A DNA stretch of 21,913 bases from Oscillospiraceae bacterium (GTDB lineage: Bacteria > Bacillota_A > Clostridia > Oscillospirales > CAG-272): positions 1 through 21,913 of the forward strand of contig SVUH01000025.1 of assembly GCA_015063335.1 (NCBI GenBank), in the 5' to 3' direction. The translations under genes and the position numbers were made by a program. The notes under the pieces were generated by a model, which saw only the letters and a program-made list of their open reading frames with translations, was not told the DNA's origin and made no database searches. The first letter of the stretch is position 1. Every line of letters begins with the position of its first letter. This document shows, in pieces, positions 1 through 8,270 of the stretch.

Positions 1-3000
1 GAACGTCATAACACCTTCTTCGGTACAGGAAGGCTGCTTTGTGACCGTTCCTGTGTCATAGCTGTGTCCGAGCGCGGGAATGATCTCTGTTATCGCGTCA
101 CCGCAGAGCGGACACGTGCTTGCCTTGATACCGTTATCGGTACAGGTGGGCGCTTGTATTACTGTCCACTCTCCGTAGCTGTGTTCTGTCTTATCGGTCT
201 CTACCTCAAAGTAAAACGTCTGACCGTCTACTTTCTCTTTGAGTGTATATTTGTCAGTTCCCGTAGACGTACAGTTAGCAGGCTTGATCACCTCGCGGTC
301 ATAATCCGTCTCGTTCAGCGCGGGAAGCATATATATCTGCTCGCCGCCACAATTAGAGCACTTTCTTATGAGCTCACCGCGAGCGTCCACGGTAGGATCA
401 CGGTGAACCGACCACGTACCGTAGCTATGATCGAGCGCCGCGACCTCGATAGTAAACGTAAACTTCTGACCGTCATACTCATCGCTGATGTATACGTGCG
501 CTCCTGTTACTCCGCAGGTAGGCGGTGTATAGTTATATTCATAATCCACGCTGTTGAGCTTGGGAATATCATTTGTCTCGATATGGATCTCGTCGCCCGT
601 CGTACATTCTCTCTGAATCTTACCGCCCTTGTCGAGGGTAGGCTCGTCGACAACGAACCAAGGTCCGAATTCATGCACGTGCAGCGTGGTTATGAGGAAT
701 TCCGAGAATGAGTAAACGGTGAAGCGAAGCGCGGGGATCTTCTCTCCGCTGACAGAGTCAATTTCTACTACGGTGATCCTATGCTTCTTGTCAACGCCCT
801 CATCATTGGTGGCAAATTTCTCAATATCTCCGCCGTGAAGCTTATGATAGATAACGAAATCTCTGTCGGCGTATTTAGGATCGAGCGGGATAGTTACGGT
901 AAGACCTTCCGCGTAATCATAATGGTCCTTAGACAGATTGGCAATGCTTATATCCATAAGCTTTATTCTGTCAACCTTATCAATACCGTCTGCCTTTGCC
1001 CAAACGTCGGCATCGTAATCCACGTCCTTAACTACGACCTCTTGTTCGAGGTCTTTAGCGAAGGTACCGGAAATTATAACTCCGGTCTCCTCGTGGTAAA
1101 GATCCTTGTAGCTCGTTTCAAGTGCGGGAACGGACTCTGTTATCGTATAACCGCAGCCCGCGACCGTACATACGTTTTTCTGCACACCCTCGTCGTGAAT
1201 GGTGGGCTTTATTGTGATCTCCCATTCGCCCCACACGTGGTATGCATTCGCACTCACCGTGTATGTTTCCTCATCGGTATCCAACAAAAACTTATAAGTG
1301 ATCGTCCTGTCGTGGCAGTATCCGTCAAAATTATTGGTAACGACGTAGAAATAGTTGGTCGCATCGGGAAGCTCGGGGAGAACGATCTCCTTACATACCG
1401 ATCCGCATCGGGTACATTTCTTTACCGCCATACCGGTAATATCCTTCGTTGGATAATTTATCTCCCAATCTGCGGAAAGCTCGTGTCCGAGAGCATCTTT
1501 TTCGTTTCTCTTCTCCTCAAACTGACACTCACAGCGCCAGAGCTCGTATCCGCCCTCGGTACACGTAGGCTCTACGGTCTTAATGTAAACAAACTCGTGA
1601 ACGTGCTCGGAATCGAATACCGTCAGGCGTACGTCCATCGCGGGCATTACCGTAACCGCCGTTTCTCCGTCGTACGTCCAGTCCTTTCCATAGTAATCCT
1701 TAAGGTCGTCAACGCCATAAACGACGGAAAGATCTGCACCAACGGGCAAATACGTAACGAATATGACGTTGCCGTCCTTATCGACAAAGCTTGCCTCGTA
1801 TATATCGCTAAACTTTATACTCAAGGATACGTTTCTCGTGATCTCAGTATTCTTAAGGAAATTCATCGCGAGATCCGCAGAATCTCCGGGAAGAGCCGAG
1901 CCGAGAAGTCCTTCAAGCTTCGGTCCTATATCGAATCCGAAGGATTTCGTGAAAGGACCGAACTGTCCATCTTTGCTGTAATAGTCGCTAAGCTTTACGC
2001 CGACTATCGCATCGGGCGCGTACTGGAACGCCTTGCTGATAGCCTTATGCGCGTAATTGCTTATCAGATTAAAGGCATCTGCCTTTGATCTTACTGCATC
2101 AGCCAGGAGCGTGTCGTAATCTCCGAAGTTATGGTTTCGGAGAGCCTCTATAAGCTTCTCCTTTTCCATAGCGTCTATCTTTTCAAGGACCTTTTCGCGA
2201 AGCTCGGAAATTTTCTCCTCGTTGTTTTCAACACCGCTCTCTATCCTATCGACTCCTATACGCTCTGCAACGCTGAGAAGCTTATCGTAGGTCATCGCGT
2301 TGACTGCGCGCTTTGCCATAGACAGCGCGCGATCGTAGGGATCGGAATAAAGATCGAGCAAGCGCTCTGCTACGTCGGGAACTTTGGTAAAATCAACGCT
2401 TTCAATAATGCTTGCTATCTCATCGACTGAGAAGTCGGAAATCATCGACTGCACGTTATCCTCGGTGATCTCCATGCTCAAGTAATAAACTACCTTTGTT
2501 CTCAAGTTCTCGGGAAGCTTGTCGGTGTTTACCGCTCTCAAATAAAGAGAAGCAACCTTTGCGGGAATACGGATAGAAACGCTCGTCGTATCTCCCACGT
2601 TCACAACGCTGATGTAGCTTGCGATCTTCTCAAAGACCGAAGCCAAGCGATCGGTATTGCCCCTAAGCTCCACCTTAATACCAAACGTATAGTGAGTTTT
2701 AGTGGTATCGATATCAATATTCTTTTCGTTCAGCTCCCAGTCAATGACGAATGCGTAAACGTTATTGGGATCGACTGCAAGCTTGTCAAAGGTGGGGATC
2801 GACTCCGCCATTGCCTGCGTAATAAGATTTACGTCGAGCTTGGGGTCGTCCTTATGGTATATCGTTTTTCCGTTTATCGAAATCTTTTTTGAATAGTTGA
2901 TAATAAACGTGGGAAGGACCTTAAGAAGCTCTTCCGTATCCAAGGAGCTTATAATGGTCTTCAGGTTTGCCTGAATATAGCCGTTCTTTGTCAGATGCCT

Positions 3001-4473
3001 TACCAGCGCCGCGTAATTGATAAGCGCGAGTATGTCCTTATTGGTCGCAAGCTTCTCACCGCCAACGGCGTCGATTATTCTCGCAAAGCCGAATATCTCA
3101 ACAACGTCGCTTACGTCCATTCTGAGCGCGATCTCGCGAATGGTGTGCGAATCCATGTGATGCTCAAACATCTCGTTGTCGATAACGTCGTTTACGAGAA
3201 GCTCGGACGCGCCTCCGAGCGCCTTGATGAGCTCATCAATAGCAACTATCTCGTGGTCCACTATGGACTTAGCTCCGCCAAGCACGCGAAGCGCCTCGTG
3301 CACGTCTACAAGATTCTTATCGGTAACGACGTCGATACCGACTATGGTAACAGCCTTGAAAATATCAACGATAGAGTTGTCAATAAGCCATTTAGCACCG
3401 CCCTGGGAGTTAATGAACTCCACCGCCTTGTTACGGTCGATCTCGCCGTTTACGATCAAGTCCTTGATGTCTTCCTCGCTAACGAGCTTCTTAAAGCCGT
3501 CTACATCAAGCGCTTCCCCGTCAATGAGTGCGCCTATCTTCTCAGTGCCAATAAGCTTTCCGAGACCGTCGGTATCAATTGCGCCCTTGGTGATAAGCTC
3601 ATTCAGCGCATTCTTCTCCTCAATAAGATCCGCAAGCTTCGCCTTAGCGGCGGGATCGTCTTTGATCAAGGAGGAAAGCACGTGCTTTTTCAAAATGAAA
3701 TCGGTAAGAGCCTTCTCTGCCTCCTCGTCTTCAAGCATATCCTCAACCACCGCGTCGCAGATATGATCGAATTCAGAATCGCTGACGATTATCTCTACGA
3801 CCGCGTCAATGAGATCGTAATACGCCTCGGTATCATTCTTCTTAACGTCGTCGATTAGCTTCTTCATTATAGCGTCGTCGATCATTCCGCTCTCTAGCGC
3901 AACGTCAGCCGCTTGGTTTACGTCGATAACCTCGTTAAGCTTCCCTGCCTTGTCAAGCTCGTGGAAAACTGCTATGAGGTCAAGGTTACCAAACAGCTTT
4001 TCCCTTGATATGATCTTCCAAAGCAAGGGATCGGGTTCCTCTGTAAGATACTCTATCAGCATATCCATGGGAATGCTGTCATAAAGCCTCTCGGGATCGT
4101 TGTCGATCATGAGATTAAAGTATGCTCTTATGAGTGCCTCTGCCTTGGCAGCTGCATCTCCGTCCGTTCCTACGGCTTCCTTAAGCTCTGCGGGAACAAG
4201 ATCAAGCACCGCCTCTTTAGACAGAGAGCCGCCGTCGATCAAGCCGTAGATCTCGTCTACGTCTACGGTGACCGTAAACACTCCGTCCGAAAATTTCACG
4301 CCCGTTCCCGGCGATTTCTCCTCGCTAATGTTTTCCGTGTCTGCATGGTTATGGTTATGCTCATGCGTATCCGCAGTTGCCGCAAAAGCAACCGTCGGAA
4401 CACTCGATATTATCATAATGAGTGACAGAAAAAATGCAAGACATTTTGAACCCAAGTTGAAAATCTTTTTCAC
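1..4473 (-). CDS. Very large secreted repeat protein, C-terminus beyond the window edge
   Basis: An uninterrupted frame of 1491 codons starts at a GTG (4471-4473) with an AAGGAGG site seven bases upstream and runs off the left edge without a stop. Residues 1-31 are a signal peptide (MKK, hydrophobic core, cleavage near AFA-A). A His cluster (H37, H39, H41, H43) follows. Residues about 70-900 are acidic and mainly helical; within 290-385 a LIxxGxID motif recurs every 23-24 residues. From about 954 come repeats of the type HxYGxW...PTC...G...CxxCG...PAL, for example near 957, 1079, 1265, 1349 and 1432, which are common in clostridial surface proteins. Between them, about 1120-1262, lies a module with the pattern TVTIPL...YH...F..FSEF, seen in other Firmicutes wall proteins. 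It is 116 bases downstream of another giant surface-protein gene with no clear terminator between them, so co-transcription is likely. Its function is unknown; adhesion or envelope structure is inferred. The plus-strand frames opposite it are shadows. Confidence 0.9.
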   Translation of the reverse strand, partial: MKKIFNLGSKCLAFFLSLIMIISSVPTVAFAATADTHEHNHNHADTENISEEKSPGTGVKFSDGVFTVTVDVDEIYGLIDGGSLSKEAVLDLVPAELKEAVGTDGDAAAKAEALIRAYFNLMIDNDPERLYDSIPMDMLIEYLTEEPDPLLWKIISREKLFGNLDLIAVFHELDKAGKLNEVIDVNQAADVALESGMIDDAIMKKLIDDVKKNDTEAYYDLIDAVVEIIVSDSEFDHICDAVVEDMLEDEEAEKALTDFILKKHVLSSLIKDDPAAKAKLADLIEEKNALNELITKGAIDTDGLGKLIGTEKIGALIDGEALDVDGFKKLVSEEDIKDLIVNGEIDRNKAVEFINSQGGAKWLIDNSIVDIFKAVTIVGIDVVTDKNLVDVHEALRVLGGAKSIVDHEIVAIDELIKALGGASELLVNDVIDNEMFEHHMDSHTIREIALRMDVSDVVEIFGFARIIDAVGGEKLATNKDILALINYAALVRHLTKNGYIQANLKTIISSLDTEELLKVLPTFIINYSKKISINGKTIYHKDDPKLDVNLITQAMAESIPTFDKLAVDPNNVYAFVIDWELNEKNIDIDTTKTHYTFGIKVELRGNTDRLASVFEKIASYISVVNVGDTTSVSIRIPAKVASLYLRAVNTDKLPENLRTKVVYYLSMEITEDNVQSMISDFSVDEIASIIESVDFTKVPDVAERLLDLYSDPYDRALSMAKRAVNAMTYDKLLSVAERIGVDRIESGVENNEEKISELREKVLEKIDAMEKEKLIEALRNHNFGDYDTLLADAVRSKADAFNLISNYAHKAISKAFQYAPDAIVGVKLSDYYSKDGQFGPFTKSFGFDIGPKLEGLLGSALPGDSADLAMNFLKNTEITRNVSLSIKFSDIYEASFVDKDGNVIFVTYLPVGADLSVVYGVDDLKDYYGKDWTYDGETAVTVMPAMDVRLTVFDSEHVHEFVYIKTVEPTCTEGGYELWRCECQFEEKRNEKDALGHELSADWEINYPTKDITGMAVKKCTRCGSVCKEIVLPELPDATNYFYVVTNNFDGYCHDRTITYKFLLDTDEETYTVSANAYHVWGEWEITIKPTIHDEGVQKNVCTVAGCGYTITESVPALETSYKDLYHEETGVIISGTFAKDLEQEVVVKDVDYDADVWAKADGIDKVDRIKLMDISIANLSKDHYDYAEGLTVTIPLDPKYADRDFVIYHKLHGGDIEKFATNDEGVDKKHRITVVEIDSVSGEKIPALRFTVYSFSEFLITTLHVHEFGPWFVVDEPTLDKGGKIQRECTTGDEIHIETNDIPKLNSVDYEYNYTPPTCGVTGAHVYISDEYDGQKFTFTIEVAALDHSYGTWSVHRDPTVDARGELIRKCSNCGGEQIYMLPALNETDYDREVIKPANCTSTGTDKYTLKEKVDGQTFYFEVETDKTEHSYGEWTVIQAPTCTDNGIKASTCPLCGDAITEIIPALGHSYDTGTVTKQPSCTEEGVMTF

Positions 4474-4589
4474 TTTAGTTCCTCCTTTTTGTACTTACTC
4501 GCGTACTTGTTTGCTGTATTTAGTCTTTATTTCTAAAATCAAGCCTGCAAAGAAAGCAGCGAGTCTCTCGGCTTATCGCCGCTCTACTC

Positions 4590-7500
4590 TTAAAGGATCT
4601 TCCTTTTGCGCTTTGATCTTATTATACATATGAGAGCCACACCGCCACCGATGTTCGCAGCGCCGACAGCACCGAAAAGTATCAGCCATTCGTATTCACG
4701 GCTCTTAAAGCTTTCCTCGCTCATCTCGACCTCGTCGGCAAGCTTGGTCTCGGTAAATATTGCCGTATAAACTGCGTCTCCGTTCACCATAACGACCTCA
4801 GGCGACCAGCCTGAGAACGTGTAAGTGTATTTTCCCACCCCGTCCTTGGTGGGTTCGGGGGGAAACTCGACCGTATCTCCAAGATAATAAAGCTTCTCGG
4901 AGATCACGTTGCCCTCAACCAAAAAGGTCACCTTGTAGGTTTGGCGCTCGTAGAGCACCTCAACGGTCGCTCCGCCGACGGGCATCACGAACGTCTTAGT
5001 CACAGCATCAAGCTCGACTCTCTCACCGCTTGCATTTGCCGTGATCTTTATCTCCTTTACAACGTACTCTTTTCTCAAGAGCGTCTGTGTAAGTTGTATC
5101 TTCTCGCCCGCCTCTGCCATCTCCTTCGAAGCCGTGTAGCTTCCGAAATCCGACGGCACGACGTCTACGGTATATTTCTTGACTGTCTGTATAGTCTGTC
5201 CGCTTGATATATTCAATGCGATCTTTCCGTCCTCGACGTATATAGGATCCTCCGTGCCGTCCACACGGCCAAAGAGATGCGCACCCGTATCGTCAAGGGT
5301 GTCGTATTCAAGGACTGCCTTCTCGCCGCCCATAATAACGTTACCTGAGGCATCGCATAGCAAAAGCTTTGCTTCGTTCTCGTTAGCACTTGCCGCAACC
5401 TTGGTTACCCTTTGCTCAGAAAGCCTTGCGACTGCAAGGGAGCTTAACGACAGCGTGCAGCCTTCAAGCTCCAGCGCAATTCCGTATTCCCTTTTGAGCG
5501 CCTCTCCGTAAAGAACGGTAATGTCAGCGTTCTTCGTGCCGAGCACGGCAGTATAGGTTGCGCCTTCCGTCTTAACGGGTACCGCATTTCCCTCGCTGTC
5601 AAGTACAAGCGCCTTCTTAGAATAGCTTGCATTGTAAGAAACGTCCTCGGTTACGTAAACGACACTCGGGCTAAAGCCCTCAAAGGTATAAACGTACGTG
5701 TTGTCCGCCGCCTTTTCGGTCTTTCCCTTATAGCTCGGTCTTTCACCGTATTTGTATTGCTCCGTAACGGTCTTGCCGTCAATATTCCAGCTTACGTCGT
5801 ACAAGCGGTCGATAGAGTCATACTCTGCAGTGTAGGTAGCGGGACCTATCACGCGCGACGGCGCATTGTCCCAGCCGACGAAGGTATATATCCTCCTTGC
5901 ATCCGCAGGCTTGTCGGTATTGCCGTAAAACGACGGAATATTTCCGTATTCGACCTCGTACGTGTACGTCTTGCCGTTTACGCTCCATGTTATGGGATAG
6001 CTTCTTGTTTGCGCGGTGAAGGAGGCGTAAAACTCAATATCCGAATAGACCTTGGAGTCTGTTACGTCGATTCCCTCCTCGTCCTTCCATGAGCTGAACG
6101 TGTATTCAAATTCAGCCGTTGCCGCCTTTGTGGGAATTTCCGTCGGCAATATAAGCTCGCCGCCGTCTGCGACGTCGTACTCAAAAATTACGTCGTTACC
6201 GCTGATAAAGCGCACGTGATGCTTCTCAAGATCGTTGATCCTCTTTGAGACCGTTGCCGTTCTCTTTACGGTAACGTCCGCCGTCACCTCTGCGCGCTTA
6301 CCTATCTGTCCTGCGCGAAGTGCCTCAACGATCGCTCTCTCTGCCGCCGTAATGCTTACGGGTTGGGGCGCGTCTGCGGGCTTAGGCACCTCCGTAGGTC
6401 TTACGGGCTCTGCCACCGTCTCGGGAGCGGTCGGCTTGATAACCTCATTCGGCGCGCGGCCCGGAGGCAAGACCTCCGCAGGCTTTACGGGCTGCTCGAC
6501 CTTTTCGGGCTCGGTAGGCTCTGCTACCTCGTCGGGCCAGCCCGGATCGTTTTTGGGGCTTACGGTACCGACATCACGAATAATATGCACGTCCTCAAGC
6601 AGATCGCCCACGTAAGCGTACGCACCGCCTTCTACTGCCAAGCGCCAGTTCTCGTCTCGCTTAATGCTGTCGTCAAGATAGGTCGTGATCACGTAAAGCT
6701 GAGCCAAAAACTGTCTATAACGAACCAGCTTTCCACCGAACTCCAACGCAGCGATCACGCTTTGCGTGTTATAAAAGGCATACAACGCCTTGTGAAGATC
6801 ATTGAAATTAAGACACAGCTCGTCGTAATGCTCCTCGTAATACAAGTATCTTTCCCGATCGGTCTTTAGTCCGCGGTATTCCTCGAGCATCACTCTCAAA
6901 GCTTCGGTGCACTCGCCCGCGCGGTCTATCGCCTCAGGTTTTACTCCCCCCAAAACGATCTCGTCCTTGCGTCTTACTACCGTATCTACCGTATCACCCA
7001 AAATGGTACCGTACAGATTCTGTCCGATGCTGTTTTGCGTATAGATGGCTTCCATCGCCGAAAGCCTTTGCACCTTTTTATCAACTAAACTGACGTAGTT
7101 TTTGTACTCCAGGTTTTTTCTACTGTAATCGTCAAACGCTGTGATGTAGGCGTCATATAATGCCTTGTCGGCTTTATATTTTTCAAGATCGGCAAGATAC
7201 GTCTCGTATGCGATCATTGCCGCCTCGTACTCCTTAAGCCTTGACTGATAATATTCGTATTTTTCTTGCTTTTTTTCGTATTCCGCAAGCTCCTCGAGGT
7301 AAGTATTGTAGTCCTCAAGCTTAAGCTTATAGTCTTCAAGATCCTTCTCGTATTGGTTATACACCGTCACAGCAAGCTCATGCTCCGCAACCCTCTCGTC
7401 GTATTCGGAAAGCTCTGCGTCCTTCTTGCTCGCATCGGTGTAGGCGTAATTTACCAAGGAATTATAAAGAGACGAGTCTATCGGGAATTCCGCCTCGTAT

Positions 7501-7967
7501 TCGGCAGAAATGTCAAACTGCTCGACGCTTAACCAGTCCCCATGGAAGAGGTACTCGCCCTCTCCGTCAATACTCTCTGTTATTCCGTTGGCTGTGACGG
7601 AATACGGCTTCCAGGTAACACTTTCTCCATTTTGCGCGGTATACGTCCAATTGGACACCGTAACGAGCAAGCCGTCGGGCGTAAGCCTTGCTGAGACGGC
7701 AGACGACGGGACAGCCGCGCTGTATATAAATTTATAAAGTCCGCTTTGATCTATGTAATCCGCCTCGGCGCTTCCAACGTCAGCACCCAAAAGGAGCTCC
7801 AAGAGCTCGCTTCCCTCAACGGTGGTGTTTCTGTCGGTATTGGACACCCCAAAGTCAGCAACCGTAACCGCTGCCTCAGCGCCAACGGCAGTCCAAGCAA
7901 ACGAGGGCAACAGCGTCGCCACGATCAACGGAACAGCCGCAAGATATCTTAATACACTTTTTTTCAC
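4590..7967 (-). CDS. Membrane-anchored surface protein with 17-residue Tyr repeats, Pro-rich stalk and InlB-type B-repeats
   Basis: This 1125-residue protein starts at a GTG (7965-7967) behind a TTGAGGT ribosome binding site. Residues 1-32 are a signal peptide. Residues 33-170 look like a beta domain I do not recognise. Residues 189-291 hold six consecutive 17-residue units with Tyr at positions 1, 8 and 15. A further helical region runs to about 465. Residues 480-537 are proline-rich (PVKP, EPVRPTEVPKP). Four modules resembling Listeria-Bacteroides (InlB) B-repeats follow, with the pattern Y.V.W...G....Y.YG..P.Y.G....YTF.GW..........YTA.Y, at about 585-651, 656-716, 722-782 and 1011-1072. 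One hydrophobic segment (1094-1117) followed by RSKRKRKIL anchors the C-terminus; no LPxTG motif is present. The order of helical repeat then proline-rich stretch recalls the A and P regions of streptococcal antigen I/II fibrils, but this is analogy only. A role as adhesin or wall-spanning stalk is inferred. It has its own sigma-A promoter. Confidence 0.9.
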   Translation of the reverse strand: MKKSVLRYLAAVPLIVATLLPSFAWTAVGAEAAVTVADFGVSNTDRNTTVEGSELLELLLGADVGSAEADYIDQSGLYKFIYSAAVPSSAVSARLTPDGLLVTVSNWTYTAQNGESVTWKPYSVTANGITESIDGEGEYLFHGDWLSVEQFDISAEYEAEFPIDSSLYNSLVNYAYTDASKKDAELSEYDERVAEHELAVTVYNQYEKDLEDYKLKLEDYNTYLEELAEYEKKQEKYEYYQSRLKEYEAAMIAYETYLADLEKYKADKALYDAYITAFDDYSRKNLEYKNYVSLVDKKVQRLSAMEAIYTQNSIGQNLYGTILGDTVDTVVRRKDEIVLGGVKPEAIDRAGECTEALRVMLEEYRGLKTDRERYLYYEEHYDELCLNFNDLHKALYAFYNTQSVIAALEFGGKLVRYRQFLAQLYVITTYLDDSIKRDENWRLAVEGGAYAYVGDLLEDVHIIRDVGTVSPKNDPGWPDEVAEPTEPEKVEQPVKPAEVLPPGRAPNEVIKPTAPETVAEPVRPTEVPKPADAPQPVSITAAERAIVEALRAGQIGKRAEVTADVTVKRTATVSKRINDLEKHHVRFISGNDVIFEYDVADGGELILPTEIPTKAATAEFEYTFSSWKDEEGIDVTDSKVYSDIEFYASFTAQTRSYPITWSVNGKTYTYEVEYGNIPSFYGNTDKPADARRIYTFVGWDNAPSRVIGPATYTAEYDSIDRLYDVSWNIDGKTVTEQYKYGERPSYKGKTEKAADNTYVYTFEGFSPSVVYVTEDVSYNASYSKKALVLDSEGNAVPVKTEGATYTAVLGTKNADITVLYGEALKREYGIALELEGCTLSLSSLAVARLSEQRVTKVAASANENEAKLLLCDASGNVIMGGEKAVLEYDTLDDTGAHLFGRVDGTEDPIYVEDGKIALNISSGQTIQTVKKYTVDVVPSDFGSYTASKEMAEAGEKIQLTQTLLRKEYVVKEIKITANASGERVELDAVTKTFVMPVGGATVEVLYERQTYKVTFLVEGNVISEKLYYLGDTVEFPPEPTKDGVGKYTYTFSGWSPEVVMVNGDAVYTAIFTETKLADEVEMSEESFKSREYEWLILFGAVGAANIGGGVALICIIRSKRKRKIL

Positions 7968-8025
7968 AATAACCTCAACTTGAATTGGGCTCTAATATGC
8001 ACTGTTAAAAATATGGTTTCATTAT

Positions 8026-8054
8026 ATTATATCATATATAGTTATAAATTTCAA
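8026..8054 (-). promoter_or_regulatory. Sigma-A promoter of the 1125-residue surface protein gene
   Basis: On the minus strand TTGAAA (8049-8054) and TATAAT (8026-8031) are separated by exactly 17 bases. The expected start of transcription is near 8019, giving a leader of about 50 bases before the GTG at 7967. The flanking DNA is very AT-rich. It probably serves both tandem surface-protein genes. Confidence 0.8.
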
Positions 8055-8174
8055 TAGGTTAAACAAGATTTTCTCGTCTTTTACACTTGTATGATTGCAC
8101 AAACTTTTAGGTTCAAACATAGCAAAATGACCTATTGATATTCAAGCAAGAGCGCCGACGGAGAAAGGAGCAAC

Positions 8175-8219
8175 AAAAACTCCCTTGATGCGGCGGCACG
8201 AGCCGCCGCATCAAGGGAG
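8175..8219 (-). terminator. Rho-independent terminator of the 721-residue membrane protein gene
   Basis: A perfect 18-bp inverted repeat (8180-8197 with 8202-8219) has a four-base loop and is followed on the minus strand by five T residues (8175-8179). It lies about 50 bases past the stop codon at 8271. The 303-base gap between the neighbouring genes holds only this terminator and the next gene's promoter. Confidence 0.9.
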
Positions 8220-8270
8220 AAAATATATTTAATTACAGCAAGAGCCGCCGCGCTTACCGTTTGCCAAAAA

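Noticed and set aside
781..2088. A 435-codon plus-strand open frame, with others at 64-711 and 2995-3858
   Set aside because: They lie opposite the continuous minus-strand frame 1-4473, which has a signal peptide, a ribosome binding site and clear protein repeats. The plus-strand translations have no domains and no good ribosome binding sites.
4474..4589. Promoter or terminator between the two surface protein genes
   Set aside because: Only weak matches were found: a TTGATT/TAAATA pair at 14-base spacing, and stems of four base pairs without a T-run.
4590..4690. LPxTG-type sortase signal at the end of the 1125-residue surface protein
   Set aside because: A hydrophobic segment and basic tail are present but no LPxTG-like motif precedes them, so it is treated as a simple membrane anchor.
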